A stretch of 64,000 nucleotides of DNA from an uncultured Fretibacterium sp. (GCA_946186205.1 CAMHMH010000002.1:434001-498000); one strand, 5' to 3'; counted from the first letter of the stretch, positions 51,880 through 62,222 are shown. Translations and numbers: made by a program. The notes: generated by a model not told the origin, from the sequence alone.

Positions 51880-52278
51880 TTAGACGCGTCTTCTTTTGGG
51901 AGGCCTGCAGCCGTTGTGCGGAATCGGTGTAGCGTCCTTGATGAGATTCACCTGAAGTCCTGCGCTCTGCAATGCTCTTATTGCGCTTTCACGTCCCGGC
52001 CCCGGTCCTTTCACGATAACGTCAATCTCCGTTACTCCCTGATCCTGCGCTCCTTTTGCGACCTGACCCGCTGCCATCTGAGCGGCAAAAGGTGTTGACT
52101 TCCTCGCGCCCTTGAAGCCTACGTTGCCGCCTGAAGCCCACGTGATTATGTTCCCGGCCTTGTCGCTTATGCACATAATCGTGTTGTTGAATGTCGAGTA
52201 GATGTGCGCGACTCCGTAATTAATATTTTTCTTTTCGCGTCTCTTGCCTTTTCTGGCCTGAGCTGTCTTTTTCGGCAC
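51880..52278 (-). CDS. rpsK: 30S ribosomal protein S11
   Basis: 132 residues: [30 protein letters not shown] and the conserved C-terminus [10 protein letters not shown]. Part of the 30S platform, contacting mRNA near the E site. It lies between rpsM and rpoA in the standard alpha-operon order. The basic N-terminal [12 protein letters not shown] precedes the core. Confidence 0.97.
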   Translation of the reverse strand: MPKKTAQARKGKRREKKNINYGVAHIYSTFNNTIMCISDKAGNIITWASGGNVGFKGARKSTPFAAQMAAGQVAKGAQDQGVTEIDVIVKGPGPGRESAIRALQSAGLQVNLIKDATPIPHNGCRPPKRRRV

Positions 52279-52305
52279 TTTGCTTTACCTCCTGTTATGC
52301 TGCCA

Positions 52306-52683
52306 TTACTTTGTGGCCATCTTCTTGTTTGCGACGGTTCTGCGCGGGCCTTTGCGTGTTCTTGCGTTGGTCTTTGTGCGCTGGCCTCTTACGGGGAGTC
52401 CGACCTTGTGCCGCTGCCCCCTGTAGCACCCAATATCAATGAGCCTCTTAATGTTCATTGACACCTCGCGCCTGAGATCGCCCTCAACTTTGTGATTGTC
52501 TTCAATCTCGCGGCGTAATTTCTGCGTGTCCTCTTCGCTGAGATCCTTCACCCTGATGTCAGGATTTACGCCTGTTGCGGCAAGAATCTTCTGCGATGTT
52601 TTGAGTCCGATTCCGAAAATGTACGTGAGTCCGATCTCGACTCTTTTGTCTCTGGGAAGGTCAACGCCTGCTATACGTGCCAT
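52306..52683 (-). CDS. rpsM: 30S ribosomal protein S13
   Basis: 125 residues: [20 protein letters not shown] at the start, then [13 protein letters not shown] and the C-terminal [20 protein letters not shown]. It forms subunit bridges at the 30S head. CGTAAGGAGG, part of the rpmJ coding end, is its ribosome site. Confidence 0.97.
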   Translation of the reverse strand: MARIAGVDLPRDKRVEIGLTYIFGIGLKTSQKILAATGVNPDIRVKDLSEEDTQKLRREIEDNHKVEGDLRREVSMNIKRLIDIGCYRGQRHKVGLPVRGQRTKTNARTRKGPRRTVANKKMATK

Positions 52684-52687
52684 GATG

Positions 52688-52813
52688 TTACCTCCTTACG
52701 CCCTGGCGCTGTTTGTGTCGTGGATTCCGCGAGCAGATTACGCGGACGACTCCATGACGGCGGATTACCCTGCAAAATTCGCAGATAGGCTTTACTGAAG
52801 GCCCTACTTTCAT
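52688..52813 (-). CDS. rpmJ: 50S ribosomal protein L36
   Basis: A 41-residue gene, ATG at 52813 to TAA at 52688-52690. It begins [14 protein letters not shown] and ends [13 protein letters not shown]. Zinc ligands are kept as C11, C14, C27 and H32, so this is the zinc-binding (C+) form. Its last codons (AGG AGG) double as the ribosome site for rpsM. Sits between infA and rpsM as in many bacteria. Confidence 0.93.
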   Translation of the reverse strand: MKVGPSVKPICEFCRVIRRHGVVRVICSRNPRHKQRQGVRR

Positions 52814-52824
52814 TTGTCTATCAC

Positions 52825-53055
52825 CTATTTATACCTGTAAATTATTCTGCCCCTCGTCAAATCATAAGGGGAAATTTCAACAAGCACCTTATCACCCGGA
52901 AGTATCCTGATGAAGTGCATTCTCATTTTTCCGCTGACATGCGCGAGAACCTTATGCCCGTTTTCAAGCTCAACTCTGAACATTGCATTGGGCAGCGGCT
53001 CTGTGATTACGCCTTTGACCTCGATTACGTCCTCTTTGCCGGAGTTATTCGCCAT
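52825..53055 (-). CDS. infA: Translation initiation factor IF-1
   Basis: 76-residue OB-fold: [36 protein letters not shown] and [13 protein letters not shown], diagnostic of IF-1. It binds the 30S A site during initiation. Its start overlaps the KOW-protein gene by 11 bases. Confidence 0.97.
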   Translation of the reverse strand: MANNSGKEDVIEVKGVITEPLPNAMFRVELENGHKVLAHVSGKMRMHFIRILPGDKVLVEISPYDLTRGRIIYRYK

Positions 53056-53308
53056 CCGTTAAGCTCCTGTGAAAATATCCCGCATCAATGTTGTTACCTG
53101 CCTTTATCTTTTCTGCTAATTTCTCTGCGATTCTTGACGTGCCTTGAAGGTGCTTAGGGTTTTTCTTTTTGGGATTGCTGACGTTGAATCTTTCCGGCCT
53201 TATGAGCTTTAATCTTCCGTCAGACTCGAATCCCGCGACTACATACTCAAGCCCCGCATCTTTTCCGCGCCGTGAGATAACTATCTGCCCTACAGAAAAC
53301 TCTGCCAC
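53045..53308 (-). CDS. KOW-domain (L14e-like) RNA-binding protein
   Basis: 87 residues: [21 protein letters not shown] forms the KOW strand set at the N-terminus, followed by a basic segment [21 protein letters not shown]. Proteins like this are encoded between map and infA in many Firmicutes and Synergistota and are annotated as L14e/L27e-like; their role is not well defined but the place implies translation. It overlaps map by 19 bases and infA by 11. Confidence 0.85.
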   Translation of the reverse strand: MAEFSVGQIVISRRGKDAGLEYVVAGFESDGRLKLIRPERFNVSNPKKKNPKHLQGTSRIAEKLAEKIKAGNNIDAGYFHRSLTDGE

Positions 53309-54069
53309 GGTGTCAAAATCTCCGGCCCGCCGTCAAGAACAGCTATCGAGCGTTCAAAATGTGCTGCGTCAGACCCGTCAACTGTTGAAACTGTCCAGCC
53401 GTTTGAGCCTGTTTTCACTTTCTCGCGCCCGGACATAATCATAGGCTCAATTGCTATAGTCATGCCAGCTTTGAGCGTCATACCCTGACCCGCCCGGCCG
53501 TAATTGGGAATCTGCGGAGCCTCGTGCATTTTCTGGCCGATCCCGTGTCCTGTGTAATCTCGGACGATCCCATATCCCAGCGGTTTAAGGTAACTTTCTA
53601 CTGCATTGCCAATGTCGCCTAAAGTATTTCCCGGCACTGCCTGAGCAATAGCCCTCTTCAGCGACTCTTCTGTAACCTCAAGAAGTTTTCTGCGCTCCGG
53701 GCTTATCTCGCCGACAGGAAACGTGCAGGCGGCATCCCCGCAGTAACCGTTCACAATCGCGCCAACGTCAACGCTTATGATGTCGCCTTCCTGAAGTATT
53801 CTCCTGAAACTCGGAATCCCGTGCACAACTTCTTCATTGATTGACGCGCAAATAGTCCCGGGAAAAGGAGTCATGCTCGACATTGGGCGGTAATTCTTGA
53901 ATGCCGGGACTCCGTTGTTCCTGCGTATATGTTCCTCTGCAAGCTGATCAAGTTCACCCGTAGAGATTCCGGGCCTCACAGCCTCGCGCATTATCTCTAA
54001 CACTTCAGCCGTAACGCGCCCGGCGATTCTCATGAACTTTAATTCTTCCGGAGTTTTCAGCTTAATCAT
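53290..54069 (-). CDS. map: Methionine aminopeptidase, type I
   Basis: Removes the initiator Met from nascent proteins; 259 residues from ATG 54069. Metal ligands: SVDVGAIVNGYCGDAACTF (two Asp), GHGIGQKMHEAPQIPNYG (His), and Glu in TIAIEPMI plus the C-terminal one. The longer frame upstream lies inside adk and is not homologous. Overlaps adk by eight bases. Confidence 0.96.
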   Translation of the reverse strand: MIKLKTPEELKFMRIAGRVTAEVLEIMREAVRPGISTGELDQLAEEHIRRNNGVPAFKNYRPMSSMTPFPGTICASINEEVVHGIPSFRRILQEGDIISVDVGAIVNGYCGDAACTFPVGEISPERRKLLEVTEESLKRAIAQAVPGNTLGDIGNAVESYLKPLGYGIVRDYTGHGIGQKMHEAPQIPNYGRAGQGMTLKAGMTIAIEPMIMSGREKVKTGSNGWTVSTVDGSDAAHFERSIAVLDGGPEILTPWQSFL

Positions 54070-54679
54070 TTTCCAGAGTCTCAATAACCCGCGTAAAAAC
54101 TTCATCGGGCATCCCCGTCGCATCGATCTCAAGGAGCAAATTACGTGTCCTGTAGAAATCAACAAGTGATTCTGTCTGCTCATGGTAGACTTTCAGACGC
54201 TCCCTTATGGTTTGTTCGTTGTCATCATCGCGCCTGTAAAGCTCTCCTCCGCAGGCCGGGCATTTGTCATGTTCGTGAATGTTCGTAACGTTACCGCAAT
54301 TTTTGCACACAGCGCGGCTTGTGAGTCTCTTCACGATTGCTTCATCAGGAACTTTGAACATAATAACGCCGTCAAGTTTCGTCTGAGTTTCGAGAAATTC
54401 CGCCTGAGCCACTGTGCGCGGGAATCCGTCAAGCATGAATCCTTCACCGGGTTTGAACTCTGAGAGCTTCGCGCCGACCATCTTCATGACGATTTCGTCC
54501 GGGACTAACTGCCCTGCGTCCATAAATTTTTTGGCTTCGAGTCCGAGCGGTGTATTGTCCTTGAGGTTCTGACGGAAAATATCACCCGTTGAAATGTGCG
54601 CTAAGTTGTGGCGTTCTTTGAGAAGTACGGCCTGAGTACCTTTACCGGCCCCAGGCGCACCTAACAATACAAGTCTCAT
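54062..54679 (-). CDS. adk: Adenylate kinase, zinc-lid type
   Basis: Balances ATP, ADP and AMP. P-loop GAPGAGKGTQAVLL (7-20), FMLDGFPRTVAQAEFL near 82, and a lid with two CxxC pairs (CKNCGN and CPACGG), so the lid binds zinc as in Gram-positive types; 205 residues. It lies between secY and map as in most bacteria. Confidence 0.97.
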   Translation of the reverse strand: MRLVLLGAPGAGKGTQAVLLKERHNLAHISTGDIFRQNLKDNTPLGLEAKKFMDAGQLVPDEIVMKMVGAKLSEFKPGEGFMLDGFPRTVAQAEFLETQTKLDGVIMFKVPDEAIVKRLTSRAVCKNCGNVTNIHEHDKCPACGGELYRRDDDNEQTIRERLKVYHEQTESLVDFYRTRNLLLEIDATGMPDEVFTRVIETLEND

Positions 54680-54681
54680 GA

Positions 54682-55983
54682 TTAACCCCTCAGCAGACCG
54701 CGGCGGCCGCCCCCGGATTTCTTGAGTATTCCGTCATAATGCCGCATGAGCAGCTGCGCTTCAATCTGATTCACCGTGTCCATCGCAACGCCCACAACGA
54801 TTAATACCGCCGTTCCTCCAAAGTAGAAGCTGTTGATGTTGAGGATTGACGACATAACGTTAGGGATTAACGCGATTACAGCGAGGAAGACAGCACCGCC
54901 GAGAGTGATACGCTCCATAACGCGCGTGATGTAGTCTGAAGTCGGCTGCCCCGGGCGAATGCCGAGAATGAATCCCCCGTATTTCTTCATGTTGTTTGCG
55001 ATGTCTGTCGGGTTGAAGACAACCGCCGTGTAGAAGTACGAGAAGAAAATAATCAGAGCCACATAGCACAGAATATAGAAGAAACTGTTCGGCGTGAACA
55101 ATGCGCTGATGAATCTTCCTGTTGAACTCTCACTGAAATAATTTGCGATCGTATAGGGGAAAATCAGAAGGGAGCTTGCGAAAATTATCGGGATGACTCC
55201 TGACTGATTCACTTTCAGCGGGATAAACGTACTCTGGCCGCCGTAGATCTTATTTCCCACGACTCTTTTTGCGTACTGAACCGGCAATCTCCGCTGGCCT
55301 TCCTGCAAGAGAATACAGCCCGCAATGACTATGACCATCAGGACAATGCCAATAAGGAGACCGATAACGCTCATCGAACCGAGTCTGACCATGTTCCACG
55401 TCTGAAGGATAGCCTCTGGGATTCTCGCAACGATACCCGCAAAGATTAAGAGTGAAATACCGTTGCCGATTCCGTGATCTGTCAGTTCTTCGCCTAGCCA
55501 CATAACCGCGACTGATCCCGCAACAAGCGTAATGATTACCAGCAGCCAGTCAAGAAATCCTCCCTGCATAATGCCGAGACTCCCTAACCAAGCTGTCATT
55601 CCTATAGCCTGAACGACCGCGAAAATCACAGCACCGTAGCGAGTCCACTGCGTAATCTTCTTGTGTCCGTCTGTTGAGTCCTTCTGCAACTTCTCAAGGT
55701 ACGGGAAAATCACAACAAGGAGCTGCATAACGATGCTTGAGTTGATGTACGGAGCGACACCAAGCGAGAATATACCGAAACGGCTCAAAGCTCCCCCTGA
55801 GAACAGGTTGAGGAAGTCCATCATTCCCCCGCCTGTGCTGAAGAGGCTTGCGAGCGCGGCACGGTCAACGCCGGGGCTTGGGATGTATGCGCCGAGCCTG
55901 AATATGAACAGAATGAAGAGTGTGAAGAATATTCTGCGCTTCAGATCCGGCAGCCTGAAAATATCACCCAGAGACCCGAACAT
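54682..55983 (-). CDS. secY: Preprotein translocase subunit SecY
   Basis: 433 residues, ten membrane helices. LFRLPDLKRRIFFTLF-type N-terminus, FRLGAYIPSPGVD and the later GxxPTSDYI region (IRPGQPTSDYITRVM near 360). It forms the Sec channel with SecE/SecG. The ATG shares one base with the rplO stop (TAATG); adk follows two bases after. Confidence 0.97.
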   Translation of the reverse strand: MFGSLGDIFRLPDLKRRIFFTLFILFIFRLGAYIPSPGVDRAALASLFSTGGGMMDFLNLFSGGALSRFGIFSLGVAPYINSSIVMQLLVVIFPYLEKLQKDSTDGHKKITQWTRYGAVIFAVVQAIGMTAWLGSLGIMQGGFLDWLLVIITLVAGSVAVMWLGEELTDHGIGNGISLLIFAGIVARIPEAILQTWNMVRLGSMSVIGLLIGIVLMVIVIAGCILLQEGQRRLPVQYAKRVVGNKIYGGQSTFIPLKVNQSGVIPIIFASSLLIFPYTIANYFSESSTGRFISALFTPNSFFYILCYVALIIFFSYFYTAVVFNPTDIANNMKKYGGFILGIRPGQPTSDYITRVMERITLGGAVFLAVIALIPNVMSSILNINSFYFGGTAVLIVVGVAMDTVNQIEAQLLMRHYDGILKKSGGGRRGLLRG

Positions 55984-56432
55984 TAGACTACCTCATGAGT
56001 CCCGCCGGCTGACTCGATTTTCTTCAAAGCACCCGCGCTGAATGCTCCGGCCTTAATCTTGAGGGCTTTTGTCAGTTCACCGTCAGCAAGAACTTTCACG
56101 GGGATTCCCTTCTTGCGGATGATCCTCGCGGCGTACATTGCTTCAGCGTCAACTTCTGCCCCTGCGTCAAATTTCTTCTCTAATGCGTCAAGGTTTACGA
56201 CCTGAAAGACTTTCGCGAATCTTGCGTTGTTGAATCCGCGCTTGGGAGTCCTTCTTGTGATGGGCATCTGTCCTCCCTCAAAGCCCGGCTTAACTCCGCC
56301 GCCTGTCCTTGCCTTGTCGCCCTTGTTGCCTTTTCCGGAAGTTTTGCCCGTTCCGCTCCCGATACCCTGACCGAGTCTCTTGGCCTTGTGGGTCGAGCCT
56401 TTAGCGGGGTGCAAATCCTGTAACGTTATCAT
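55983..56432 (-). CDS. rplO: 50S ribosomal protein L15
   Basis: 149 residues from ATG 56432 ([13 protein letters not shown]). The Gly/Lys-rich GQGIGSGTGKTSGKGNKG and GFEGGQMPITRRTPKRGF segments are typical of L15. The few upstream codons are not conserved. It overlaps rpmD by four bases. Confidence 0.96.
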   Translation of the reverse strand: MITLQDLHPAKGSTHKAKRLGQGIGSGTGKTSGKGNKGDKARTGGGVKPGFEGGQMPITRRTPKRGFNNARFAKVFQVVNLDALEKKFDAGAEVDAEAMYAARIIRKKGIPVKVLADGELTKALKIKAGAFSAGALKKIESAGGTHEVV

Positions 56433-56611
56433 TCGACAACCTCCCATTTCACGAGGTGGCGCACGTGTTCAATCATTCCGCGAATCTGCGGCGTGTCGTC
56501 ATGCTCTACTTCTGAGTTCAGCTTGCGGAATCCGAGAGCCTTTATTGTGCGCTTCTGCCTTTCGGGGAATCCTATTGCGCTTTTGATCCACTTTGCTTTA
56601 ATTTTCGCCAT
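56429..56611 (-). CDS. rpmD: 50S ribosomal protein L30
   Basis: 60 residues from ATG 56611: [20 protein letters not shown], the short bacterial L30 fold, ending [11 protein letters not shown]. Start chosen over the upstream codon at 56620 by comparison with the family. It overlaps rpsE by 14 bases. Confidence 0.94.
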   Translation of the reverse strand: MAKIKAKWIKSAIGFPERQKRTIKALGFRKLNSEVEHDDTPQIRGMIEHVRHLVKWEVVE

Positions 56612-57131
56612 GTGAATCACCTTCTGCTTCTGCGCTGTCTTCTCCGACCAAGCCCCTGAGCTTCATTATTTCGTCCTCAGTTCTTGTTATCCTTATGGCC
56701 TCAAGTGTAGCGTGCGCGATGTTGATTGCGTTTGACGTTCTGCCTGTAACTTTCGTAACAACGTCCTTCACTCCGCCAAGCTCCATAATTGCGCGAACGA
56801 CTCCGCCCGCGATGACTCCCGTACCTTCAGGGCAGGGCTTGAGTAGGACTCTTGCTGCTCCGAACTCACCGACAACGGGATGAGGAATCGTATTGCCCGC
56901 GTGTTTTACGGAGACCATATTCTTTTTGGCCTTCTCGATTCCTTTGCGGACAGCTTCGGCGATCTCCTTAGCCTTGCCGATTCCTGTTCCTACTTTTGAT
57001 GAGCCGTCCCCGACAACTACGAGAACTGCGAAACGGAATCTTTTTCCGCCCTTTACGACTTTGCTGACGCGGTTAATCGCTACTACACGTTCCTGAAGCT
57101 CTGCTGCCTCTGTCTCATTTCTTCTGGGCAT
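56598..57131 (-). CDS. rpsE: 30S ribosomal protein S5
   Basis: 177 residues. [21 protein letters not shown], then the S5 double-stranded RNA-binding fold, [19 protein letters not shown] and the C-terminal [10 protein letters not shown]. It has a role in decoding accuracy. Shares one base with the rplR stop. An acidic tail of about 15 residues follows the core. Confidence 0.97.
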   Translation of the reverse strand: MPRRNETEAAELQERVVAINRVSKVVKGGKRFRFAVLVVVGDGSSKVGTGIGKAKEIAEAVRKGIEKAKKNMVSVKHAGNTIPHPVVGEFGAARVLLKPCPEGTGVIAGGVVRAIMELGGVKDVVTKVTGRTSNAINIAHATLEAIRITRTEDEIMKLRGLVGEDSAEAEGDSHGEN

Positions 57132-57496
57132 CAGAATACAAGCCCTCCTTCTCTGGCAGCCTCAGCCACCGCCATAACTTTACCGATATAGGCATGTCCG
57201 CCCCTGTCGAACACAACATTGCTGATACCTTTTGCCTTTGCGCGCTCGGCGATTGCTTTGCCGATTACTTTTGCGGCTTCAACGTTGCAGTGTCCTTTGA
57301 GTTCGGGCTGCAATGACTTGTCGAGGGTTGACGCTGATACGAGCGTGTGTCCTTTGTCGTCATCGATAACCTGAACGTAAATATTCTTGAGGCTTCTGAA
57401 AACGCAAAGACGCGGCTTTTCTGCTGTACCTGCGAGCGTCCTGCGTAATCTCTCATGCCTTAATACGCGCATGTCATTTCTGCTTCTCTTCTTCAT
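57131..57496 (-). CDS. rplR: 50S ribosomal protein L18
   Basis: 121 residues: [39 protein letters not shown], ending [15 protein letters not shown]. It binds 5S rRNA with L5. Standard place between rplF and rpsE. Confidence 0.97.
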   Translation of the reverse strand: MKKRSRNDMRVLRHERLRRTLAGTAEKPRLCVFRSLKNIYVQVIDDDKGHTLVSASTLDKSLQPELKGHCNVEAAKVIGKAIAERAKAKGISNVVFDRGGHAYIGKVMAVAEAAREGGLVF

Positions 57497-57502
57497 GATG
57501 AT

Positions 57503-58042
57503 TTATTTCGCCCCAGTCTTGCCGGCCTTGCGGAGGATATATTCATTCTCGAACTTGATTCCCTTTCCGTGATAAGGCTCCGGCGGTCTGAATTTCTTAA
57601 TCAGGGCGCATGTCTGGCCAACTAATTCCTTGTCGATTCCCTTCACATGAAACTTGATGGGATTTTCTACTACGATTTCGATTCCTTCAGGGGGCGTGAA
57701 CTCTATCGGGTGTGAATATCCGAGATTAAGCACTAACTTTTTGCCCTGAAGCGCAGCTCTCCAGCCTACCCCGACGATCTCCATTGTCTTTGAGAAACCA
57801 GCCGTAACGCCCGTAACCATGTTCGCGATTAATGCGCGTGTCATTCCGTGCCAGGCTCTTGTCTGCTTATCCTCGTTTGAGCGTGAGACCTTCACGAGTC
57901 CGCCGTCAACATCAACAGCGATTCCGGGCATCAACTGAGCGTGAAGCTCGCCTTTCGGGCCTTTCACAACAATGTCAGTGCCTTTGACTTCAACGCTTGC
58001 GCCTTTTGCGATTTCTACTGCTTTGCGTCCGATACGAGACAT
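57503..58042 (-). CDS. rplF: 50S ribosomal protein L6
   Basis: 179 residues: SRIGRKAVEIAKGASVEVKG at the start and RPPEPYHGKGIKFENEYI near the end, the L6 signature. Two repeated L6 domains can be seen. GGAGGA lies before the ATG. Confidence 0.97.
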   Translation of the reverse strand: MSRIGRKAVEIAKGASVEVKGTDIVVKGPKGELHAQLMPGIAVDVDGGLVKVSRSNEDKQTRAWHGMTRALIANMVTGVTAGFSKTMEIVGVGWRAALQGKKLVLNLGYSHPIEFTPPEGIEIVVENPIKFHVKGIDKELVGQTCALIKKFRPPEPYHGKGIKFENEYILRKAGKTGAK

Positions 58043-58054
58043 GATTTATCCTCC

Positions 58055-58465
58055 TTACCAGACATAGCAGAGGACTTCCCCGCCGAGACCTAATTTTCCG
58101 GCTTCGACGCTGGTCTTGAGTCCTTTTGACGTTGAGAGAATCGCGAGGCCGAGTCCGCCCATGACGACGGGTATCTTGTCGCGGCCTACATAGATTCTTC
58201 TTCCGGGTTTGCTGATTCTGCGGAGTCCCTGAATGACTCTCTCCTTGCTGCTGCCGTATGAAAGGTAAATGCGAATCTCTGCATACGGTTTTGCGGGGTC
58301 AGTAATCATTCTGAAATTCCTGATGTAGCCTTCGTCCTTTAAGATTCTGGCTAATGCTAACTTCATTTTGCTTGAAGGAACGTCAACGCTTTCAGCATAG
58401 GTCAAATTTGCGTTGCGAATCCTCGTAAGCATGTCTGCAACCGGGTCATTAACGTACAATTTCAA
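58055..58465 (-). CDS. rpsH: 30S ribosomal protein S8
   Basis: 136 residues: [20 protein letters not shown] and the C-terminal [22 protein letters not shown]. Both possible starts are TTG (58465 or 58459); the second has GGGGG at a better distance. S8 is the usual translational repressor of the spc operon. Confidence 0.96.
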   Translation of the reverse strand: MKLYVNDPVADMLTRIRNANLTYAESVDVPSSKMKLALARILKDEGYIRNFRMITDPAKPYAEIRIYLSYGSSKERVIQGLRRISKPGRRIYVGRDKIPVVMGGLGLAILSTSKGLKTSVEAGKLGLGGEVLCYVW

Positions 58466-58475
58466 CCCGCCCCCT

Positions 58476-58661
58476 TTACCAGCTTGATTTGACGACTCCG
58501 GGGAATAATCCCTCGCGAGCCATCTTCCTGAAGCAGCAGCGGCACATATCGAACATACGGATATAGCCGTGAATCCTTCCGCATAACGGGCAGCGGTTGT
58601 GCTGTCTTGTGCTGAATTTCGGGGGGAGCTTTGCCTTCAACTTTAATGCTTTTCTTGCCAT
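58476..58661 (-). CDS. rpsN: 30S ribosomal protein S14, zinc type
   Basis: 61 residues with [21 protein letters not shown] holding the two zinc CxxC pairs, then [18 protein letters not shown]. This is the short, zinc-binding S14 rather than the 100-residue form. Confidence 0.97.
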   Translation of the reverse strand: MARKALKLKAKLPPKFSTRQHNRCPLCGRIHGYIRMFDMCRCCFRKMAREGLFPGVVKSSW

Positions 58662-58669
58662 TTTGTTAT

Positions 58670-59227
58670 TTATGCCCCCTGATTTCCTGTCCTGAACGGC
58701 ATTCCGAGTCCCTTTAACAGCGCAAATGCTTCTTCATCCGTCTTTGCTGTTGTAACGATTGAGACATTCATACCGCGTGAACGTATTACTTTGTCATAGC
58801 TTATCTCAGGGAAGATTAACTGTTCGCGTAATCCCAAGTTGAAATTTCCGCGACCGTCGAATCCTTTGCGTGAAATTCCCTGAAAGTCTTTGATGCTCGG
58901 CAGTGCCAACGATATAAGCCTGTCGAGAAATTCCCACATCTTTGCGCCCCTGAGAGTTACACAGCAGGCAACCGGCATATTCTGTCTGACTTTGAATCCT
59001 GCGATTGATTTCTTTGCGCGTTTCAACAAGGGCTGCTGACCTGTTATCGCTCTGAGTTCCGCTATTGCCGCGTCCATGAATTTAATGTCGAGCTTTGCAT
59101 CGCCGACTCCGATATTCACGACAACTTTCTCGATTTTGGGCATCTGCATAACGTTCTTGTACCCAAATTCACGGAGCATTGCGGGCGCAACTTCATTCTT
59201 GTACTTCTCAAGCATTCTCGGTGTCAT
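58670..59227 (-). CDS. rplE: 50S ribosomal protein L5
   Basis: 185 residues: [32 protein letters not shown], and [16 protein letters not shown] near 135. It binds 5S rRNA and contacts the 30S head. Starts four bases after rplX. Confidence 0.97.
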   Translation of the reverse strand: MTPRMLEKYKNEVAPAMLREFGYKNVMQMPKIEKVVVNIGVGDAKLDIKFMDAAIAELRAITGQQPLLKRAKKSIAGFKVRQNMPVACCVTLRGAKMWEFLDRLISLALPSIKDFQGISRKGFDGRGNFNLGLREQLIFPEISYDKVIRSRGMNVSIVTTAKTDEEAFALLKGLGMPFRTGNQGA

Positions 59228-59230
59228 GGC

Positions 59231-59560
59231 TTAAAGTCCTCCGCGATCAATAATTTCTCCGCACTTTTTGCAGACGCGGACTTTCTTGCCGTTCTCAAGG
59301 AATGACGCTCCGACTCTTGTTGCCTTCCCGCACTGAGGGCAGACAAGCATAACTTTGCTGGCATAAATCGGAGCTTCCTGCTTGATGATGCCGGACTGCG
59401 GGTTGTTCTGGCTGGGTCTGACATGGCGCGAAACCATATTTACGCCCTCGACAACTACAAGATCTCTTTCGGGAATCCTGCGGATGATTTTGCCTTCCTT
59501 CCCTTTGTCCTTGCCGGTGATAACTTTCACACGGTCATTCTTCTTCAGTCTTACTGTCAT
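59231..59560 (-). CDS. rplX: 50S ribosomal protein L24
   Basis: 109 residues: [20 protein letters not shown] (KOW motif), [15 protein letters not shown], and a C-terminal zinc-ribbon-like CPQCGK...CKKCGE. It starts 50S assembly. Confidence 0.97.
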   Translation of the reverse strand: MTVRLKKNDRVKVITGKDKGKEGKIIRRIPERDLVVVEGVNMVSRHVRPSQNNPQSGIIKQEAPIYASKVMLVCPQCGKATRVGASFLENGKKVRVCKKCGEIIDRGGL

Positions 59561-59573
59561 GATTGCGATTCTC

Positions 59574-59942
59574 CTATACTACTTCAGGAGCGAGGGACAA
59601 TATACGCATGTATTTCTTTGCTCTCAGCTCGCGACCGACAGGCCCGAAAATACGAGTCCCGCGGGGTTCGCCGTTTGCGTCAATCAATACTGCTGCATTG
59701 TCGTCAAAGCGCACGTAAGTCCCATCTCTGCGCCGGACTTCTTTCTTTGTCCGAACGATTACGGCCTTAACCACGCTTCCTTTCGCTATGTTGCTGTTCG
59801 GAATGGCTTCACGGACTGACGCGACAATAACATCGCCGATCGTGCCGTAACGCCGTTTGCTTCCGCCCATAACCTGAATGCAGAATAACTTTCTTGCTCC
59901 CGAATTATCAGCGACATTCAGGACACTCGTAAGCTGTATCAT
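59574..59942 (-). CDS. rplN: 50S ribosomal protein L14
   Basis: 122 residues: [20 protein letters not shown] and [19 protein letters not shown]. Fully typical length. It lies at the subunit interface. Immediately follows rpsQ, with no gap. Confidence 0.97.
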   Translation of the reverse strand: MIQLTSVLNVADNSGARKLFCIQVMGGSKRRYGTIGDVIVASVREAIPNSNIAKGSVVKAVIVRTKKEVRRRDGTYVRFDDNAAVLIDANGEPRGTRIFGPVGRELRAKKYMRILSLAPEVV

Positions 59943-60230
59943 TTATTCCTGAACCTCCTCTGATTCTTCCGCCTCACTGCCGAATACAGGAGCTTTCCTC
60001 ATTACCTCGACAAGCTCCCAGCGTTTTGTTTTGCTGAGGGGTCTCGTCTCGCGGATTCTCACTTCATCGCCCATCCCGCAGACGTTCTCCGCGTCATGAG
60101 CGACATATTTCTTTGCGCGCTTGATTCTCTTTCCATAAAGCGGGTGTTCCGCCATTCTCTCAACACGGACGACTATTGTCTTGTCCATCTTGTTGCTGAC
60201 GACTATACCCGTTCTTACTTTACTCGGCAT
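59943..60230 (-). CDS. rpsQ: 30S ribosomal protein S17
   Basis: 95 residues: [39 protein letters not shown] and [17 protein letters not shown], an OB-fold 16S rRNA binder. It has an acidic C-terminal extension ([10 protein letters not shown]). Overlaps rpmC by 11 bases. Confidence 0.97.
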   Translation of the reverse strand: MPSKVRTGIVVSNKMDKTIVVRVERMAEHPLYGKRIKRAKKYVAHDAENVCGMGDEVRIRETRPLSKTKRWELVEVMRKAPVFGSEAEESEEVQE

Positions 60231-60450
60231 TGTCGGCTTCCTTTTCTGGCTTACTTGCTGCCTTCTCGGATGCTATAGTCATGAGCCTTGCGATTGTCTT
60301 CCTGACTTCGCGTATACGGCTTGTGTTCTTGAGGTGTCCTACAGCATTCTGAAAACGCAGGTTGAATAATTCTGTCTTGTACTCCTTGATTTTTCCGGCT
60401 ATCTCTTCGCCCGTTAATTCTCTGAGCTTTTCCGGCTTTACGCTCGCGTC
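60220..60450 (-). CDS. rpmC: 50S ribosomal protein L29
   Basis: 76 residues from ATG 60450 ([13 protein letters not shown]). Two-helix hairpin [20 protein letters not shown] and [15 protein letters not shown]; the tail is longer and more acidic than usual. The frame upstream lies inside rplP. Overlaps rplP and rpsQ. Confidence 0.95.
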   Translation of the reverse strand, partial: DASVKPEKLRELTGEEIAGKIKEYKTELFNLRFQNAVGHLKNTSRIREVRKTIARLMTIASEKAASKPEKEADNAE

Positions 60451-60457
60451 CATCAGG

Positions 60458-60874
60458 CTAATCACTCCCTCCGCTGCGTACAAAGCGAACCTTCAGGGGC
60501 AGTTTGTGGCTTGCTGTCCTGAAAGCCTCCTGCGCTACGTCCTCAGTAATCCCGGAGAACTCGAACAGAACGCGGCCTCTCTTCACTGCTGCAACCCAGT
60601 ATTCGGGCGCGCCTTTTCCTTTACCCATACGAGTCTCAAGAGGCTTCTTTGTGTACGGTCTGTCAGGGAAAACGCGAATCCAGATTTTTCCGCCCTTCTT
60701 CATTTTGCGGGAGATTGCGACACGTGCCGCCTCAATCTGACGCGCTGAGAGCCATACATTTTCGAGAGCCTGAATCCCGTAATCACCGAACGCTATTGTT
60801 GTGCCTCCCTTTGAGATTCCTCTGAGCGGGGATCTGTGGGACTTGCGGTATTTCACACGGCTGGGCATTAACAT
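60458..60874 (-). CDS. rplP: 50S ribosomal protein L16
   Basis: 138 residues: [40 protein letters not shown] and [20 protein letters not shown]. It contacts tRNA at the A site. AAGGGGG lies ten bases before ATG 60874. Confidence 0.97.
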   Translation of the reverse strand: MLMPSRVKYRKSHRSPLRGISKGGTTIAFGDYGIQALENVWLSARQIEAARVAISRKMKKGGKIWIRVFPDRPYTKKPLETRMGKGKGAPEYWVAAVKRGRVLFEFSGITEDVAQEAFRTASHKLPLKVRFVRSGGSD

Positions 60875-60879
60875 TGTGA

Positions 60880-61563
60880 TTACGCCCCCTTATTGGCCGG
60901 CCTGTTACGCGCCGGACGTGCCGGAGCTGCTGCCTTCTCGTTTTTGCGGTCGCGGTAAATCCACACTTTGCACCCTATAACGCCGTACATTGTTACAGCC
61001 TCTGAGAATCCGTAATCAATATCAGCCTTAATTGTTGACAGGGGCAGCTGGCCTTCGTTGTACCATTCTGTGCGTGCGATTTCTGCACCGCCGAGTCTCC
61101 CTGCAACCTGAGCTTTGATTCCCTTAACGCCTGCTTTTGTTGCGCGGAAAATTGCCTGCTTCATTGCCCTGCGGAATGATACGCGGCGTTCGAGCGAGCT
61201 TGCGATTCCTTCTGCTACTAACTGTGCTTCAACGTCAGGATTCTTTATCTCGTGGACATTCACCATGACTTTGCCGCCTGTGATGGCCTGAAGCTCATTC
61301 TTGATGTTCTGAATCTCATTGCCGCCCTTGCCGATCACAACGCCCGGACGAGCTGTGTGAATCGTGAAGCGCACAACAGGCCCGACGCGCTCAATCTCAA
61401 TGCGTGAAATTCCTGCGCCTTCCCATTTCTTCATGATGTACTTGCGGAGCTTTATATCCTCATGAAGTTTCTTCGCGTAATTCTTCTTGTCGGCGTACCA
61501 TCTCGACTGGCATTCGGTCGATACTCCGAGACGGTAGCCGATTGGGTGTACTTTCTGTCCCAT
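60880..61563 (-). CDS. rpsC: 30S ribosomal protein S3
   Basis: 227 residues: [22 protein letters not shown] domain with [16 protein letters not shown], and [20 protein letters not shown]. Part of the mRNA entry tunnel. A basic Ala/Pro/Arg tail closes the protein. Confidence 0.97.
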   Translation of the reverse strand: MGQKVHPIGYRLGVSTECQSRWYADKKNYAKKLHEDIKLRKYIMKKWEGAGISRIEIERVGPVVRFTIHTARPGVVIGKGGNEIQNIKNELQAITGGKVMVNVHEIKNPDVEAQLVAEGIASSLERRVSFRRAMKQAIFRATKAGVKGIKAQVAGRLGGAEIARTEWYNEGQLPLSTIKADIDYGFSEAVTMYGVIGCKVWIYRDRKNEKAAAPARPARNRPANKGA

Positions 61564-61566
61564 TCT

Positions 61567-61926
61567 CTATTTTGCCTCCTGCTGACGTTCGCAGAGTTTC
61601 ACCGTTATGTGCGTTAATTTGTGGACGTAGGGGTGAGCGCGGCCCATTGATACGGGTCTGAATCTCTTCATTACCGGCCCCTGATCCGCAAACGCCTCGT
61701 GAACATACAGCTTGTCCATGTCCATGCCGTAATTGTGTTCTGCGTTCGCCATTGCGCTGTTCAGAACCTTCAGGATTATCCCTGCGGCTCTCTTGTCGCT
61801 GAATTTCAGTATTACCTGTGCGCGTTCGGCTGATTTTCCGCGTATCAGCGCAAGAACCTGACGGACTTTGTACGGTGATATTCTGGCGTTCTTTGTCTTT
61901 GCTACTGCTGTTTTGATGTCTGCCAT
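61567..61926 (-). CDS. rplV: 50S ribosomal protein L22
   Basis: 119 residues: NARISPYKVRQVLALIRGKS and KRFRPVSMGRAHPYVHKLTH. Its extended loop reaches the peptide exit tunnel. Three bases before rpsC. Confidence 0.97.
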   Translation of the reverse strand: MADIKTAVAKTKNARISPYKVRQVLALIRGKSAERAQVILKFSDKRAAGIILKVLNSAMANAEHNYGMDMDKLYVHEAFADQGPVMKRFRPVSMGRAHPYVHKLTHITVKLCERQQEAK

Positions 61927-61935
61927 TGTTCACAC

Positions 61936-62205
61936 CTACTTCTTTTTGTCCTGGCCTGCGTGATGCCCGAATCTTCTTGTCGGAGCGAACTCGCCCAGCT
62001 TATGCCCCACCATGTTCTCGCTGATGTACACAGGGAGGTGCATTTTCCCGTTATGCACAGCGATTGTGTGTCCTATCATCTGAGGCACTATCATTGAACG
62101 CCTTGACCATGTTTTGATTACTTTCTTTGCGCCGGAGACGTTCATTGCTTCGATTCTGTCGAGGAGCCTCTGTTCAACAAAAGGCCCTTTCTTACTTGAG
62201 CGCAT
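61936..62205 (-). CDS. rpsS: 30S ribosomal protein S19
   Basis: 89 residues: [40 protein letters not shown] and [20 protein letters not shown]. Complex with S13 at the head. Confidence 0.97.
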   Translation of the reverse strand: MRSSKKGPFVEQRLLDRIEAMNVSGAKKVIKTWSRRSMIVPQMIGHTIAVHNGKMHLPVYISENMVGHKLGEFAPTRRFGHHAGQDKKK

Positions 62206-62222
62206 TTATTTTTCAGCTCCTT